NCBI GenBank assembly: GCA_943735955.1
Contig: OX030955.1
Coordinates: forward strand, 11,395,220-11,459,219
Origin: Piscicola geometra
Taxonomy: Eukaryota > Annelida > Clitellata > Hirudinida > Piscicolidae
DNA: 64,000 bases
Reading direction: 5' to 3'
Shown here: positions 42,749 through 55,891 of the stretch, in pieces
How the letters are laid out: the number at the start of each line of letters is the position of its first letter
How positions within the stretch are numbered: the first letter of the stretch is position 1
Notes under the pieces: generated by a model
Databases searched by the model: none
What the model was told of the DNA's origin: nothing
What the model saw: only the letters and a program-made list of their open reading frames with translations
Translations under genes and position numbers: made by a program

Positions 42749-45700
42749 ATGGACCAGCCTAATTTGTTACCTTGGTCGCAAAAAATATCGTTTAGTCTTG
42801 GGCACTTTTACAATGATTTGTGCAGTGCCATGTGGTTCACATATCTTCTCATCTACTTCACCAAAGTCATAGGCATTTCCAGTGCTGAAGCAGGATACTT
42901 AATACTCCTAGGGCAAGTTGTTGATGCTGTAGCGACACCTTTTTTAGGTTACGAATCTGATTCTAGTTCCGGCTTTTGGGGATATCCTAAACGAAAAAGC
43001 TGGCATCTTTTCGGTAAGCTCATTGTGATCAGAAAATTGTAAATGATTTAAATTAATTTTAAAAATTAAAATTAAATTGAACTTCATAGGTACAATCTTG
43101 GTGGCAGTGTCTTTCACTTTCCTCTTCTTGCCTATCCTTGGGGGCAGTCAAGCTTCAGACTTTGGCAAGGTGATCTACTATACACCCTTCATCTTCATCT
43201 TCCAGGTGGGATGGGCGAGCACCCAGATCTCACACATGACCCTCGTCGCCGAGTTGACTCCAGATGCATCCAAAAGAGTGGCTCTCAACTCATATAGGTA
43301 GTTTATTTATTGTCATTTTAAAACTGCATTATAGACATTTTCATAGTTATCAATTAAGTTATTATTATTCAATGTATTTTTCCAAATGCAAGTGGTGTGA
43401 TACCATTTGAAGAGTATTTCATTTTATTATTTATAAATATTCATTAATTGTTGTTCACTAACTTCATTGCAAGACGGTAGGTACAGCGAAAATCACTGTA
43501 CCTAAAATTTTAAGTGATTTTAAATTAGGTACAGTGAAGGTATGGCTTTTCAAAGCGCTCAGGTTCAATTCCTGGTCATGATTTTTTCAATACATTTTTG
43601 TTTGTTTGTTTAATAAATTCATTTTTTTGAGAAATATTTTTTAAATATTGAAAATATTTTTTCATTTATATTTTAAGCATTGAAATATGTTATTTATTCA
43701 CTTAAATAATTAAATACTTTTCATACTTTAAAATTTTTTTAAATTTTATCTTTAAAGCATAGAAATAAATTCTAATTATAAATAAAAACAATTTATTTAA
43801 ATAATTCAAACATTAAATAATTATCACTATACGTAAGAAAAATTGAGAAAGTTGCTTGAATGTTCACTGTACCTACCGTCTTGCCGCCTATTTCGGTAGG
43901 TACAGTGAACATTCAGGTAAACGGATAAAAGGTCTTCTGGATAAAAAGTTTTTGGATAAAAAGTTTTTGGATAAAAAGTTTTTGGATAAAAAGTTTTTGG
44001 ATAAAAAGTTTTTGGATAAAAAGTTTTTGGATAAAAAGTTTTTGGATAAAAAGTTTTTGGATAAAAAGTTTTTGGATAAAAAGTTTTTGGATAAAAAGTT
44101 TTTGGATAAAAAGTTTTTGGATAAAAAGTTTTTGGATAAAAAGTTTTTGGATAAAAAGTTTTTGGATAAAAAGTTTTTGGATAAAAAGTTTTTGGATAAA
44201 AAGTTTTTGGATAAAAAGTTTTTGGATAAAAAGTTTTTGGATAAAAAATTTTTGGATTAAAAGTTTTTGGATAAAAATTTTTGAGATAAAAAGTTTTTGG
44301 ATACAAAGTTTTTGGATAAAAAGTTTTTGGATAAAAAGTTTTTGGATAAAAAGTTTTTGGATAAAAAGTTTTTGGATAAAAAGTTTTTGGATAAAAAGTC
44401 TTCCGGATAAAAAGTCCTCCGGATAAAAAGTCATCATCATGGCACACACACACAAACACACACATGCACACACACACACACACACAAACACACACGCACG
44501 CACACACACACACACATTATGATGACGATGATGATGATAACTGGTGGTGGTGGTGGTGATGATGATTGTGGTGGGGATGATGATGATGACTTTTTATCCG
44601 AAGACTTTATCCGAAGACTTTTTATCCGGAAGACGTTTTATCCGTTTACCTGAAAGTTCACTGTACCTACCGAAGTAGGCGGCAAGACGGTAGGTACAGT
44701 GAACATTCACGCAACTTTAAACGCCTTTTTCGGTAGGTACAGTGAAATAATAAATATTTAAAAAAAGTATGAAAAGTGTTTAATCATATAAACAAGAAAT
44801 ATTTTTAAAAAGTATGAAAAGTGTTTAATCATATAAATAAATAAATTAAAAAACGAGTAAAATTTTGTTAAACATGAATTAAATCGTTTAATTTGTTTAA
44901 TTATATAAATAAATAAATAAATAATTTAAAAAATGAGTTTAATTTTTTTTTAAACATGAATGAAATCCCTTTAAAAATATTTAAATGTTATAAATATTTT
45001 TTTAACAAAATATTATTAGCGGGAATTGAACCCAGAGCGTAGTGATGTGGAGTCTAAAGTGCAAGCGCTAGGGCACGGAAGCTGTTGCATATATGCGGTT
45101 ATAAAGATAGAAAACCCTTACCTTCACTGTACCTAATGAAAATCACGTTGAATTGTAGGTACAGTGAATTTCACTGTACCTACATTTAACGAACTACATT
45201 TACAGTGTAACCTCAGAACACTTTTTTATATGCTTTTAGTTTCCAAAAGTTACTTTCAAACTCCAAAAATGCATCTCACTACAACAATACATTCTCAACT
45301 CAAATACAACCTCAAAACTGAACCACTTCAGAAACGCCATGACCCTGGTGGCCAATGTGGTGGTGTATGGCCTGGTGTGGCTGCTCTTCAACAAGTCGAG
45401 GGACAGCCAGTGGACCCCCTCTGACCAGGGCCACTTCATGGTGCCACTTTGCTTTTCTATAAAAATCATTATTATTAAATTGTTATTAATATTGAATAAT
45501 TTACTTTCTGGCAGTCATTTCACTTTTAAGAAGGTAACATTCCATCCTCCACAACACACCCAACAGATCTTAGCACTCACTGTGACAGGCATTGGCATCG
45601 TCTTTTCCATCCTGTTCCAGGTCTTCACAAAGGAACACTCGCAAGAATGGGCTTCTCTCCACGCAAGCAGTTTCCAAAACGAAGTGATGATTTGGAAGGA

Positions 45701-47185
45701 CTGGTTCAAGGAGCCTCAGTTCTACATTGTGAGTCTTTCACTTCGACAGTTCAACGCTGCCCATTCCATCTTGCAACTATCACTTCCCTCAAAAAGAAAT
45801 GAAATAAAATGCCGAATTTTAATAGCACCTAAGCTATACTAGGGTATTGGTTGCACTCAAACATAGGACCATTAACCATTGGTCAAGCCGAGTCGCTACA
45901 CACTCAGCTACCTGTTCAAGATAACCCAACATTAAGTAGGCCAACCTCCACTTGCACCTCCAACACCAGATCGGCATCGGCTACATGGGAGCTAGGCTGA
46001 TCACAAACATCTCACAGACGTATTGGCCATTCTACGTCACCATGTCTCTGCAGCTCAGCAAGGTCGGTTGTCTTGGTGATTGTTACCATGGTTATTATTA
46101 TCTTATTTTTACATCATTATTATTGCGAGGATTATTTTTCTTAATATTGAAAAATGTTTCTCTTTCTTTTAATTTTTACTTTTATAATGTGGAAAACTCT
46201 TTTATATATCGGAAAGTTCTCTGCTTGTATTACATTTAGTTTGCGAGAGCTCAACACCTCCTTGCAAACGCCCACCAGAAATATGCAGCGATCATCCCTC
46301 TGGTGGTCTACGTGTCAGGCTTCTTCACGTCGCTCATCATGGAAAAGCTGAACAATGTGCTCGGAAGGAAGGTGCGAGGAGTCATCTTTGGAGACTTATC
46401 ACTGCTAACTTTGCAATTTGTTCACCCTCGAACTATTCTTTTGCCACTTGCAGCCCACCTACCTGCTAGGCAGCCTGACGACAGCAGGGGCGTTGTTATG
46501 GATGGCACTGATCAATCGGTCGACGGCCTACCTCATCTTCGGACCCGCAGTCATCATCGGCATCGGAGGCACTGTCCTCCTCATCACCTCCTTGTCCATG
46601 ATCGCCGACATGATCGGAAACCACACTGTTAGCGCCCCCTTATATCTTTTCAAGCCACCAAAAATTGATAATTAGAAAACAATAAAAATATTATTAACGT
46701 GACGTAAACCCGAACGAGCTACAAGACCACTCATGAATAATTGATTATATCTCAAGAAATATTCTCTCGCCGACAGAACAGTGGTGCCTTCGTGTTTGGA
46801 GTGATGAGTTTCGTGGACAAGTTGTCTTCCGGGGTGACCTTGATGGTGATCCAGGCCATCCAGCCGCAATGCCTCGTGTGAGTTTCCATTCGCATGCCTC
46901 TCAAGCAACCATGCGTCCTATTTTGTCGCTCAATGATTTTTCCTTTAACGATAAAAGAAAATATGTATGTTTTTTGGTGCGCTTGTGCCTAAAAGAGCAA
47001 ATTCAACGACATTAAACATTTTTTTTTCGTGCAGGAGCGATTGTCCAGATGCGGGCATCTTCTTCAAGGACGTGATGGCGTACCTGCTTGCCTCCTTCGA
47101 CCTTATTTGCTTCATCACCTTCTTCGTTCTCACTTCATTCACCCTCGGCAAACTCAGGAAGTCTCTTCAGACCCCCGACATGTGA
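42749..47185 (+). CDS. MFSD12: MFSD12-like transporter
   Basis: Nine exons: 42749-43013, 43090-43297, 45332-45440, 45567-45728, 45970-46062, 46279-46371, 46454-46627, 46777-46877 and 47035-47185. They sum to 1356 nt, an intact 451-residue frame, close to the ~480 of vertebrate MFSD12. The start is the first Met before ISFSLGHFYNDLCSAMWFTY (TM1). Further landmarks are LGQVVDAVATPFLGYESD, FQVGWASTQISHMTLVAEL, NAMTLVANVVVYGLVWLL, WFKEPQFYI, ARLITNISQTYWPFYVTMSL, AIIPLVVYVSGFFTSLIMEK, LLITSLSMIADMIG, NSGAFVFGVMSFVDKLSSG and a last TM before KSLQTPDM. MFSD12 in vertebrates is a lysosome/melanosome cysteine importer; the same role here is inference. AATAAA lies 22 bp past the stop (47207). Intron 2 (2.0 kb) holds the palindromic element; the other introns are short. 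Confidence 0.93.
43916..44656. repeat. 15-bp minisatellite, GTTTTTGGATAAAAA
   Basis: About 31 nearly perfect direct units run from 43940 to 44400. Flanking units (GTCTTCCGGATAAAAA type) are more varied, and a short inverted arm lies at 44590-44640. Because 15 is a multiple of 3 it stays open in several frames on both strands. Confidence 0.95.
45010..45110 (-). repeat. tRNA-like sequence inside the foldback arm
   Basis: Reversed, it reads CTTCCGTGCCCTAGCGCTTG, then CTCTGGGTTCAATTCCCGC, giving A-box-like and good B-box-like motifs at tRNA spacing. No complete cloverleaf was drawn. A partly deleted counterpart lies at 43540-43585. It is more likely a SINE head than a tRNA gene. Confidence 0.45.
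45840..45925 (-). repeat. tRNA-like SINE fragment in an MFSD12 intron
   Basis: Reversed: TAGCTGAGTGTGTAGCGACT with CCTATGTTTGAGTGCAACC downstream, resembling A and B boxes; compare 2900-3010. Confidence 0.4.
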
Positions 47186-47219
47186 TCGTTGAAGTAAATA
47201 TTTCAGAATAAATGAAATA

Positions 47220-49440
47220 CAGATTTGGAGAAAGATCATAAAATGTAAAGTTCCTTATTTATTCATTTGAACTCGAAAGAAATATCAAAGTATTACGAAG
47301 ATCTGAAGATCTCCAATCTATCAAAAGACGATGCCATTTTTTCACACTTTTTTCAAAATACCTACTTTTTAGACGTTTTCACGTTGTACAATTTCAATAA
47401 ATGAACCGGTATTCTTAGAACGGTGTAAAACCTGCTTTGTTTTTTTATGGTCTGTATTATTCACAGCCTGACAGACGCAGGCCATGTAACAATGGTTCTG
47501 AGAACCATGGTTCTAATGCTCCAGAGACGCCACTCCACACGACGTACACATCTTTCAATGCATAAGTCGCAAATGTCACAAATACTTTCTTGAAGTACTT
47601 AAGTGATACATTTGAATACATTGGAAAAGTTATTATGTGTGTGCTTTTACCTGTGTGTGTGCATTCCCTCTTGCTCAACAATCTGCTGAAAATCAACGAT
47701 ATCTGTTTTGATTTCACTTTGAAACTCTTGAACTGTTTGTTTATAAATAAAAATCGCTTTGATGCGTTTTACTCGCCAATTGAAAATGTTTTAGAATAAA
47801 TATATTATATGCTTCGTGAAAGCTGATTCTTGGTCTAAAGCCTAGAAGTCAGGCTAAGCGTGTTTCGTCTGAATCACCTGCATTTAAGGAAAAGAGCTTA
47901 ACATGGAATATATATTTTTTCTTAAGTTGTTCAGTTTGCTAGGACGAAAATATTCAGTTTCTTGTTTTTACTGTAACATACTAAAACGTTAAATGATTGT
48001 TTTTAAAACAGACTTTTCAAGAAATACACCACTCGTGCGAGGCCTGATTTATAGATTGCAGATGAATTTCCAGCTTGGATCTTGGAGAAGTACTTGTCTG
48101 GCCACCTGTGAACAAGAAGAAGAAGGACCAATCCTTGGGGGTCTAGAGCAATCAATCAATGTTACATGGCTTTATAAAGCACTTTACTATGTTCCAAAGC
48201 GCTCATCAATGACTTTTTTAAAATAAAATAAAATAGATTTTGAAAATAGAAATATTCATAAAAATGTGAAGTAACCTCAAGCTCGTTGTTTTCCGAAAAT
48301 ACAAAAAGTTATTGAACCAAAAAAGTTAAAACCGTTTTTATATACAAAAACACGTATTTTCTCGAGCTCAGATATCCCTCTAGAAACTCCAAATATTAAT
48401 TTTAACTAAAAAATAAAAAATCATTTAAAAAATTATAATTTGTAATTATAAAAATAGTATCAATATTTGATTTTAAAAAATTAAATAGGTAAACTTTAAA
48501 AAAAGAGTTGGCTAAAATTCTTGATTCAACACCATTTTTTCTGTTTGAAATTGAAAACTTTAATTTAAAATTCAATTTCGAAATGAACTTTCATATAATA
48601 ACTTGTCAAAAAAATATTATAAAAACTCATTTTCGATATTTGAAACTAATTTTCAAGAAATATACTTTAAATGCAGGTTCAAGTTTCGGAGAAGATGGAG
48701 ATCTCACGAATAAACAACCTCGGGGACACCCGAAAGGCAATCAGTGGTCGAAACTTTCAAGGAAAAAAACCTAAAATAATGTTAAAATCAGGAAAAAAGT
48801 TGTTTAACAAACCCAAGTTCAAGTTGATTAAAAAAACAAGCTATAACAAAAATTCAATTTTGAATATCTTTTAAATGAGTATATTTCAAAAAGTAAAAAT
48901 TAATGTAAAAAAATTGAATAAAATAATCTTATTTAGGTTGATAAAACAAAATTTATTTTTTAAATAACGTTTTTTTACTTTCTTATAATTTCTCAATCAA
49001 TCAATCAAGCAATCAATCAAATAAATTTCTATAGCGGTCTTTCACCAAATTCGAAACGCTGAATGTCATCAAGACGCTTGCTTTTTTTATCAAAACGTTT
49101 TCTGTAAAATAAACTAAAATGAATTTACATAAATGATGAAAATGTAATTATTTTTTATCAGTTATTTTTAAGGAGCTTACTGACCATATTTATAAATTTA
49201 TTTATTTCATTTCGATATTTTTTATTAATGCAAAAATGTTTCTGAATCTCAAATCGGGGATATCGGCAAGGTTACTGTATATGAGTTTGAAAACAATAAA
49301 AAACCACATTCTTTAAAGAACTCCAAAAGTTTCATGTCTTCTACTTGAAATATCTTACATACGATAAAAAATATTTCAAGTAACTAGTTAGCCTCTTTTT
49401 ATAAATTAATTTTTTTTCTAAAAATTAATTTACATTAATT
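47220..49440. other. Intergenic, two LINE tails, no gene seen
   Basis: AT-rich DNA. Inverted tails of the (ATTG)n LINE family lie at 48150-48215 (CAATCAATCAATGTTACATG, TTTATAAAGCACTTTACTAT) and 49000-49070 (CAATCAATCAAGCAATCAAT, TATAGCGGTCTTTCACC). The small frames at 48508-48874 have no recognisable motif. Confidence 0.6.
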
Positions 49441-49442
49441 AA

Positions 49443-49735
49443 AAACCTTCCTGAAGACTTTTTATTCTGAAGACTTTTTATCCTGAAGACTTTTTATTCT
49501 GAAGACTTTTTATCCTGAAAACTTTTTATCCTGAAGACTTTTTATCCTGAAGACATTTTATCTTGAAGACTTTTTATCCTGAAGACTTTTTATCCTGAAG
49601 ACTTTTTATCTTGAAGACTTTTTATCCTGAAGACTTTTTATTCTGAAGACTTTATCCTGAAGACTTTTTATCCTAAAGACTTTTTATCCTGAAGACTTTT
49701 TATCCTGAAGACTTTTTATCCGTTTACCGACCCTT
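49443..49735 (-). repeat. Foldback-family arm, 15-bp minisatellite
   Basis: About 18 units of CTGAAGACTTTTTATC end in CCGTTTACC, the exact inverse of the GGTAAACGG terminus at 43916 and 56221. It is a right arm only; no partner was found to its left before 48000. Confidence 0.85.
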
Positions 49736-49901
49736 CAAACCTCAACTTCTCCATCCACTGCAACCCCCTCCACCATGTCTTCGTTCCACTGCTACGTCAG
49801 ATCGTCAAATTGGTTGGCACCACGATATCTCAATGCCTCCCATGAGACCCCCTTGCATTCCTCAAAGTCACACTGAATGTCTCTTTACTATTATGAATTT
49901 A

Positions 49902-50092
<191 letters not shown>

Positions 50093-50159
50093 AAAAGTGT
50101 GGGATGTAGAACATGATAAACGACTTATGGTGGGTGGTGGTGTGACGGAAGTGGTGTTG

Positions 50160-53140
50160 TAAATAATTAAAGGACTTTTTATTAGCTCTAACACAGCTAG
50201 TCGCACTCTTATGTATGTCTGAACACACATTCCACATACTCTTGCCTTCCATTCGTCTTACGCTCTTTTTTTTGAGATTTGTTTTTTATTTTAATACTTT
50301 TTAGTGATTATTTTGAAAATAAAAGTATTTTTCATTTATTCAGCTCTATAAAACGATTCACATCAACAGAGATCGAGTAGGAAATACTACATTTTCTTCA
50401 ATTATTATAATTGTAAACATTATAAAGTTTCAAGTATCATTTTGTCATCCCTCACGTTCTATTTATAGAGTTAATCTCTTTTGTTTTTTGAATTCATTCC
50501 ACAATTAAGACACTTTTCACTGCTTTTCATTCCTTTTTCATTTCGGTTCATTTCCATCACAAATCTTCCCGTCACCTAAGTTCATGGAGCTTTTGATGTA
50601 TTAATTAAAGTATTTTTTTCTGATTTTGCACATGTCCTATGATTTCCTTCTCACAAATACTCTTAATACTGCAGATGTCAAAAGACCTGTTGAGGTTAAA
50701 CCCTATAAAATAAACTATAACTTTATAAAAAAGCTCACAAATAAAATTTAACAATTTATTTTTAAAAAAACTTCGATAACTTATACTTTTTTAAAACAAA
50801 CATAATTTCGTTTCCCAAAACAAATGCTCGCAAGAATCCTTTTACACGCTCGTCAATGATTCATTTTGGTTTTCCTCGTTCATAAATCACCGCTTAAGCA
50901 GCCCTAATTTCCTCCTACTATCACTCTCTCCACCATCCATTCTTCCTCCACATTCTCCATCCTTCGACCATCCATTTTTTCCCATGTCCCTCATCCTTCT
51001 ACCATTAATTTATTTTTCAACACCCACAACCTTCTACCATTCATTCACTCTTTCAATTAAAAATCAATATCTGCAATCATTCAACTGTAAACAAAAGTAT
51101 TTGTTTAACAATGATTTAAGTTTTCCTTTTTGCCAATCGTCTTTACATCTTTATTTTTAAATATTTAAATATATATTTTTTCTAATTTTCATTTTCTTTC
51201 ATGCTTTAATTAGTGAGCCTAACTTCATTAGACATATGATTGTCTTGTTTGGAATTCATCAGATGTTTGTTTAATTGTTTCATTGAACTTTTTCACGATA
51301 AAAAATTTTAATTTGAAGACTTTTACAATAATATAAGGCTCTTCTCTATTTCACAACCTTATTTAAAGACTAAAATAGACATATTAAATGGACTAGAATC
51401 GATAAATAATTATCAAATCAATATTTACAAACTAATTTTAAATTCCTAACTGCATCTATTTCAACTACTGTTCACTTCTTATCTTGTCGCCTGGCAACCG
51501 TTAAAGGCACCTAAACAATTTCTTATCGTTTGTCATTCATAAGCCTCCGCATATTTGTCATTTCATTACTGAATTCTTTTTTCGTTTCTGTTTTCGTGGA
51601 CTGTTTCTGAAGGAGCATTAATCATGTTTAATGGAATTGTACGGAAAGATAGATTTAGTGGTTTACAGTTCTAATCTAACTCATTTGGAATGTGTTTATT
51701 TTAATACTTCAAACAAATGAAAACTATTCTTGAACAAAAAAAATGGTCAGCACTAGCAAAGCTCCTCCCGTTGGGAGTCGATGTCTACATTCAAGTCACT
51801 GTACATTTATGCTGGCAGACATTGAAAAGTTTAAATTAATTTTTGTTGAAAGAAAATTATGTCCCAAAATAAAAAATTTTCATTTTCGCGAATAGAATTA
51901 TAATTTGGACTTTTGAGCCTGCAGAATTCAGATGCGTGGTACGCTGCTACCTGGTGACGAAAATGGAAAGTGAGCACAGAACAGAGCGGCAAGTAGCAAA
52001 ACAAGTCTACGCCAATTATTACCACGACACTGTCTTTTGTGATTTTTTGGACAAAATTTAGAAATAGTAAAACAAGATTTGAAAGATATTCAGTTAAGGA
52101 AAAGACTGAACTTTTCGATGCTCTTGCCCATGGCCCGACAAACACTGAAGAAATCATGTTGTGTATTAAACACTGTGTAAGCATGAGTGAGACGACATAC
52201 AAACATTATGAAGACTAAAAAAATAAAAATATTTTTTTAAAATCGGACTGTCTGGAATCAAATCATAATGCGAGCTAAAGGTTGAGAAAGAGAAGTAATG
52301 AGTACCAGCAGTTTTCATCCCTAACTTCCAACCATATCACCAAAACAATAGATCAAAATGGTGATTAAAGCTGCGTCAGCGATTAAGAGAAAAAGCACAT
52401 TTTTGAAATGAATTTACAAAATTTCGAAACTGTTTTAAAACCTTCAAACCCAGGGTAGAAAAGCTAAGCACATTGAATGCAGTCAGTAGATCCATAGTTC
52501 TATAAAAGAGCCAGCAGTCTAGAGATAGCCAGAACCCGTCTTTCAGAGGCTTGAAGGTAGCGGCCCAATCAAAAAAAACTTAACTATAGTAAAATAATTA
52601 AAACTAATTTCCAAGGTAAAACTGAAACTAAACAAAAGCTTACTCAAAGAAAAGAGCGAACAAGACTAGACTTTTTATGCCTGTTGGAGGCAAAAGATGC
52701 TCTTGACAATGGAGGAGTGGATCCCTTTCTTCGGGATGAAAGTTTTGACCAAGTGAAAAAGTAATTAAAACAACACTGAGACGCATTTTGCCAGAAAAAT
52801 TAAAACACTTTTGGCTAAAATTAATCTGGTTTTCCCTGTGTGAAGAGGAGTTAAATTGGGAAAAAACTTATTCAAAAAAAATTGAAACATGAAAAATTGA
52901 AAAACTTAAACAAAAGATTGAAAGATCGAAACAAATATTATTTTATATTGGATAAAAGATGTAAAATCTCACATTTGTTTTTCTCCTTTTTCTTACCTAA
53001 AAAGTTAATTTTTGTGTCAAATTTCTTGTACTGCTAGTGTTAACTAAGTCCTAAGTATGCGTTGACATTTTGAAATCGATGATTATATCTTCCCCCCTTT
53101 TTATATCGGAGAAAACAGTTTATAAAACTTTTTGACTTCT
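50160..53140. other. Gene-poor stretch, unassigned remnants
   Basis: No host gene recognised. A pyrimidine-rich CCACCATCCATTC tract is at 50930-51060. Between 51740 and 52960 several plus-strand pieces look like decayed coding sequence (for example ERKLCPKIKNFHF, MESEHRTERQVAKQ, then SMSETTYKHYED before a stop at about 52217). They are broken by stops, and I cannot name the family. Confidence 0.45.
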
Positions 53141-53143
53141 ACT

Positions 53144-54379
53144 AGGGGGAGGTTGCTCAAGATGAACCGTTTCCAAAGATAGAACGGGCTTATTTACAGT
53201 TATGCGCTTTTGAAAATTAATTAATTTTTTTATTTTATGTCTATGCATCCCTCTTAGATGCACATTTTAATGTTGGTTTCGTTTCGGAAAGTTGTCTCAT
53301 TCAATTAGAATACTTGAAAAACTGATTTCTATAAGAATTGTTAAATAATTAGAAGATAACATTTTGCTTTTTTTTCGCAACTTCCGAAAGTAAATAATTT
53401 CAATTTATTATTAGTAATTAGATAATGCAATACAGATTTATTGTGCGTAAGTTGTAAAATTTAAAATTGAGTGATTGGCCTGTTATGACCATGATTATGT
53501 GCATGGTCATTGTTTCCTAACATGGACCACGAATAATTGCCGAAAAGATGAATTTTAGAATGAGACTGTAGAAGTTGATAAGTCTATATAGAGTATATAT
53601 TTTACAAAGACTATATAGAGTATATTTTTTGTTTAGACTATAGAGAGTATATACTTTAGAAAAAAAATTGAAAATTAATAGAAACCAATTATTTACTTTT
53701 TAATGATTAAAAAACCATTAGTATTCATTAGCTTTTACATCGTCTTTATAGCACCTCATAGTCTATGATAATTAATACTATTTATCATAAAATGTATTTA
53801 TTTACAGCTGTCATGAGCGAAAACGGCGTCGTGAAGTGTCCACAATTCTGACGAGCGCACCACAAAGATCAACTGATTGTTAACGAGTTGGAAAAAAAAC
53901 TATAAAAAGTAAAGCAATTTTTGAAAAAGTTGAACCAGTAAAGGTCGAAATGAAAAATAAAAAGCCTAGAGCAAAAAAAGTTAAATTTGCAAAATTAACC
54001 TAAAAGCTAAATTTAATTTAATTTAGTCAATTTGATTAAATGACAATTTACATTAAAATACAAACTGGTGTATTTCTTTAGATAACTTTATAATTTTGAC
54101 AATAAATACAACTTTTAAATGACATTTTTTATTAAATACAATATAAATTCATCTTAAGGAACAGAGCATTCCATCTTGAGTTACTCAACATGTAATTTTT
54201 TGGTGTTCATGTTTGAAGTAAAAAAAACTTGTGTATCTTTTTTTATCTAGTCTTATGTTTGAGTTCACATAACTAGACAAGGTATCAATATAATGGCTAG
54301 AGGAATTTAAATTATTTCTTATGCAATTGAAGTATGAGGCTACGTTTTAAAATCGTCCCGACTTGTGCAACCTCCCCCT
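53144..54379 (+). mobile_element. TIR element, GGGGAAGGTTGC family, copy 3
   Basis: The left end GGGGGAGGTTGCTCAAGATG and the right end, reversed, GGGGGAGGTTGCACAAGTCG are flanked by TACTA on both sides (53140-53144, 54379-54383). Internal CATCTTGAG/CTCAAGATG motifs recur near 53517, 53545, 54150 and 54172. It shares the GTTGATAAGTCTATATAGAG stretch with copy 2. No open frame of note. Confidence 0.85.
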
Positions 54380-54383
54380 ACTA

Positions 54384-55660
54384 ATATTAAGTTCTCCCAA
54401 TGGATCACGCCTTCAATGCATACTTTAAGAAAGATCCTTTCAACTGCATAAAGTCCTTATTTTTTAGAATACTTATTCCTAAAACTTTCTGCCTACTTTC
54501 TAGTGTTTAAATCAACTTTCAACATACTTCATGAGCCTCACCAAGAGCATCAACGTGAGATTTTATAAAACCTTCTGAATCTTCATCTTGCTGGTATTCC
54601 TCTTCAACTAATTCCATTAGCTTCCTTAGCACCTACATTCGTTAAGTCTGCTCTCGCAAAGTTATCTCTGAAGCCACTTAACTGGTTGTTTATCTCGCAA
54701 TTCATCGGTTCCACTTAACTCATATGGGACTTAGTGCAATTAGCGACATTGTCTCGATCCACATATTAATTTAATTAGTATTAAATCGCAACAATTCACA
54801 AATATTATTTTTAAACCATTCGTGAGATCTTAAATATTGTTTTTTCAACTAGAATTATTTTGTTTTTAATTTAGCCAGTTATGGTCAAAAATTGTTAAAA
54901 TAATTGTTCTGTCGATCTTGGCAGCTGTGTAGACAATCAAAACCAAACGAATTTAATTTTCAAAAAAGAAATCAATTGAATTAAAAAAATATATACAAAA
55001 ATTAATTCTTAAACAATAAATTCACATTATTAAACATAAAACTGAAACGAAATGACGTTTGGGTCGACAAATTTTCAATTAAAAAGTTTTGCAAAAACTT
55101 TTTCGTTCACTGTCTCAAATTTATTGGAACTTTCTTTAAAAAGGCAAAACCGAGGGTTTCGAAAATTCATTTCTTAAAACTATAAAAATCATTTTATTAA
55201 CCGATGAAGACTCTTTCAAATTGAGCATAAAATGAAAAGGAAATATAGGCAAAATAAAGGACAAACTTTCTCGCACATTAAAGGTTTCTTGCCTTTCAAT
55301 ATTGCGACCTGGCCTTAATAACAGCGTCAGAGCAAACAGACGACAAAGTAATCAACTATTGAATCTTTGTATTCGCCCTTTGTACTTTCTGATGGGAACA
55401 ATTCTACTACGAAGCTGTATATTGCCAGAACAAAATAAATTCAAAATTGATTTCTGAGATTCATTTGGATATTCATGATTTGTAAAAAAAATCCAGAGGT
55501 TAAATACTTTTTGTGTCTCAAACTTTGGCATAGTTTAAACATACAAACAACTTGGTAAAAAATTTGCACTATTAAAATGCCGTTTCCAATTACTTTTGGT
55601 ACTCAAGTTTGTGCGCAAACAAGTCTATGTGCTGTGCAGGTAATTGGATAAATATCTGGG
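54384..55660. other. No gene seen
   Basis: AT-rich DNA; neither strand shows an exon, RNA gene or repeat border that I can support. Confidence 0.5.
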
Positions 55661-55661
55661 A

Positions 55662-55891
<230 letters not shown>

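Larger units (their letters stand above)
43480..45182. mobile_element. Palindromic foldback element in an intron
   Basis: The two halves are inverse copies in layers. The outer layer is TAGGTACAGTGAA/TTCACTGTACCTA pairs (43485-43540 and 45122-45182), a tRNA-like GGTTCAATTCC (43562 and, reversed, 45022) and similar AT-rich DNA. The middle layer is AAGTTGCTTGAATGTTCACT with CTTGCCGCCTATTTCGGTAG (43850-43915, inverse at 44657-44727). The inner layer is GGTAAACGGATAAAAGG, opening the minisatellite arms (43916 and 44654). The core is the 15-bp repeat plus CA and GAT tracts. No coding sequence is recognised; the long FLDKK/FYPKT frames are artefacts of the repeat. Confidence 0.85.

Noticed and set aside
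43940..44400. CRISPR-like regular repeats
   Set aside because: The units are contiguous without unique spacers, in a eukaryotic intron.
43827..44515. 228-, 200- and 134-residue frames with FYPKT, FIQKL or FLDKK repeats
   Set aside because: A 15-bp minisatellite stays open in several frames on both strands; no other coding sign.
45010..45110. A tRNA gene
   Set aside because: Box-like motifs are present, but I could not draw complete acceptor and anticodon stems, and a partial copy lies in the opposite arm.
51831..52202. 123-residue minus-strand frame as a gene
   Set aside because: No recognisable motif; the opposite strand looks more like decayed coding sequence. A weak resemblance of SMSETTYKHYED to tyrosine-recombinase C-termini is too short to claim.
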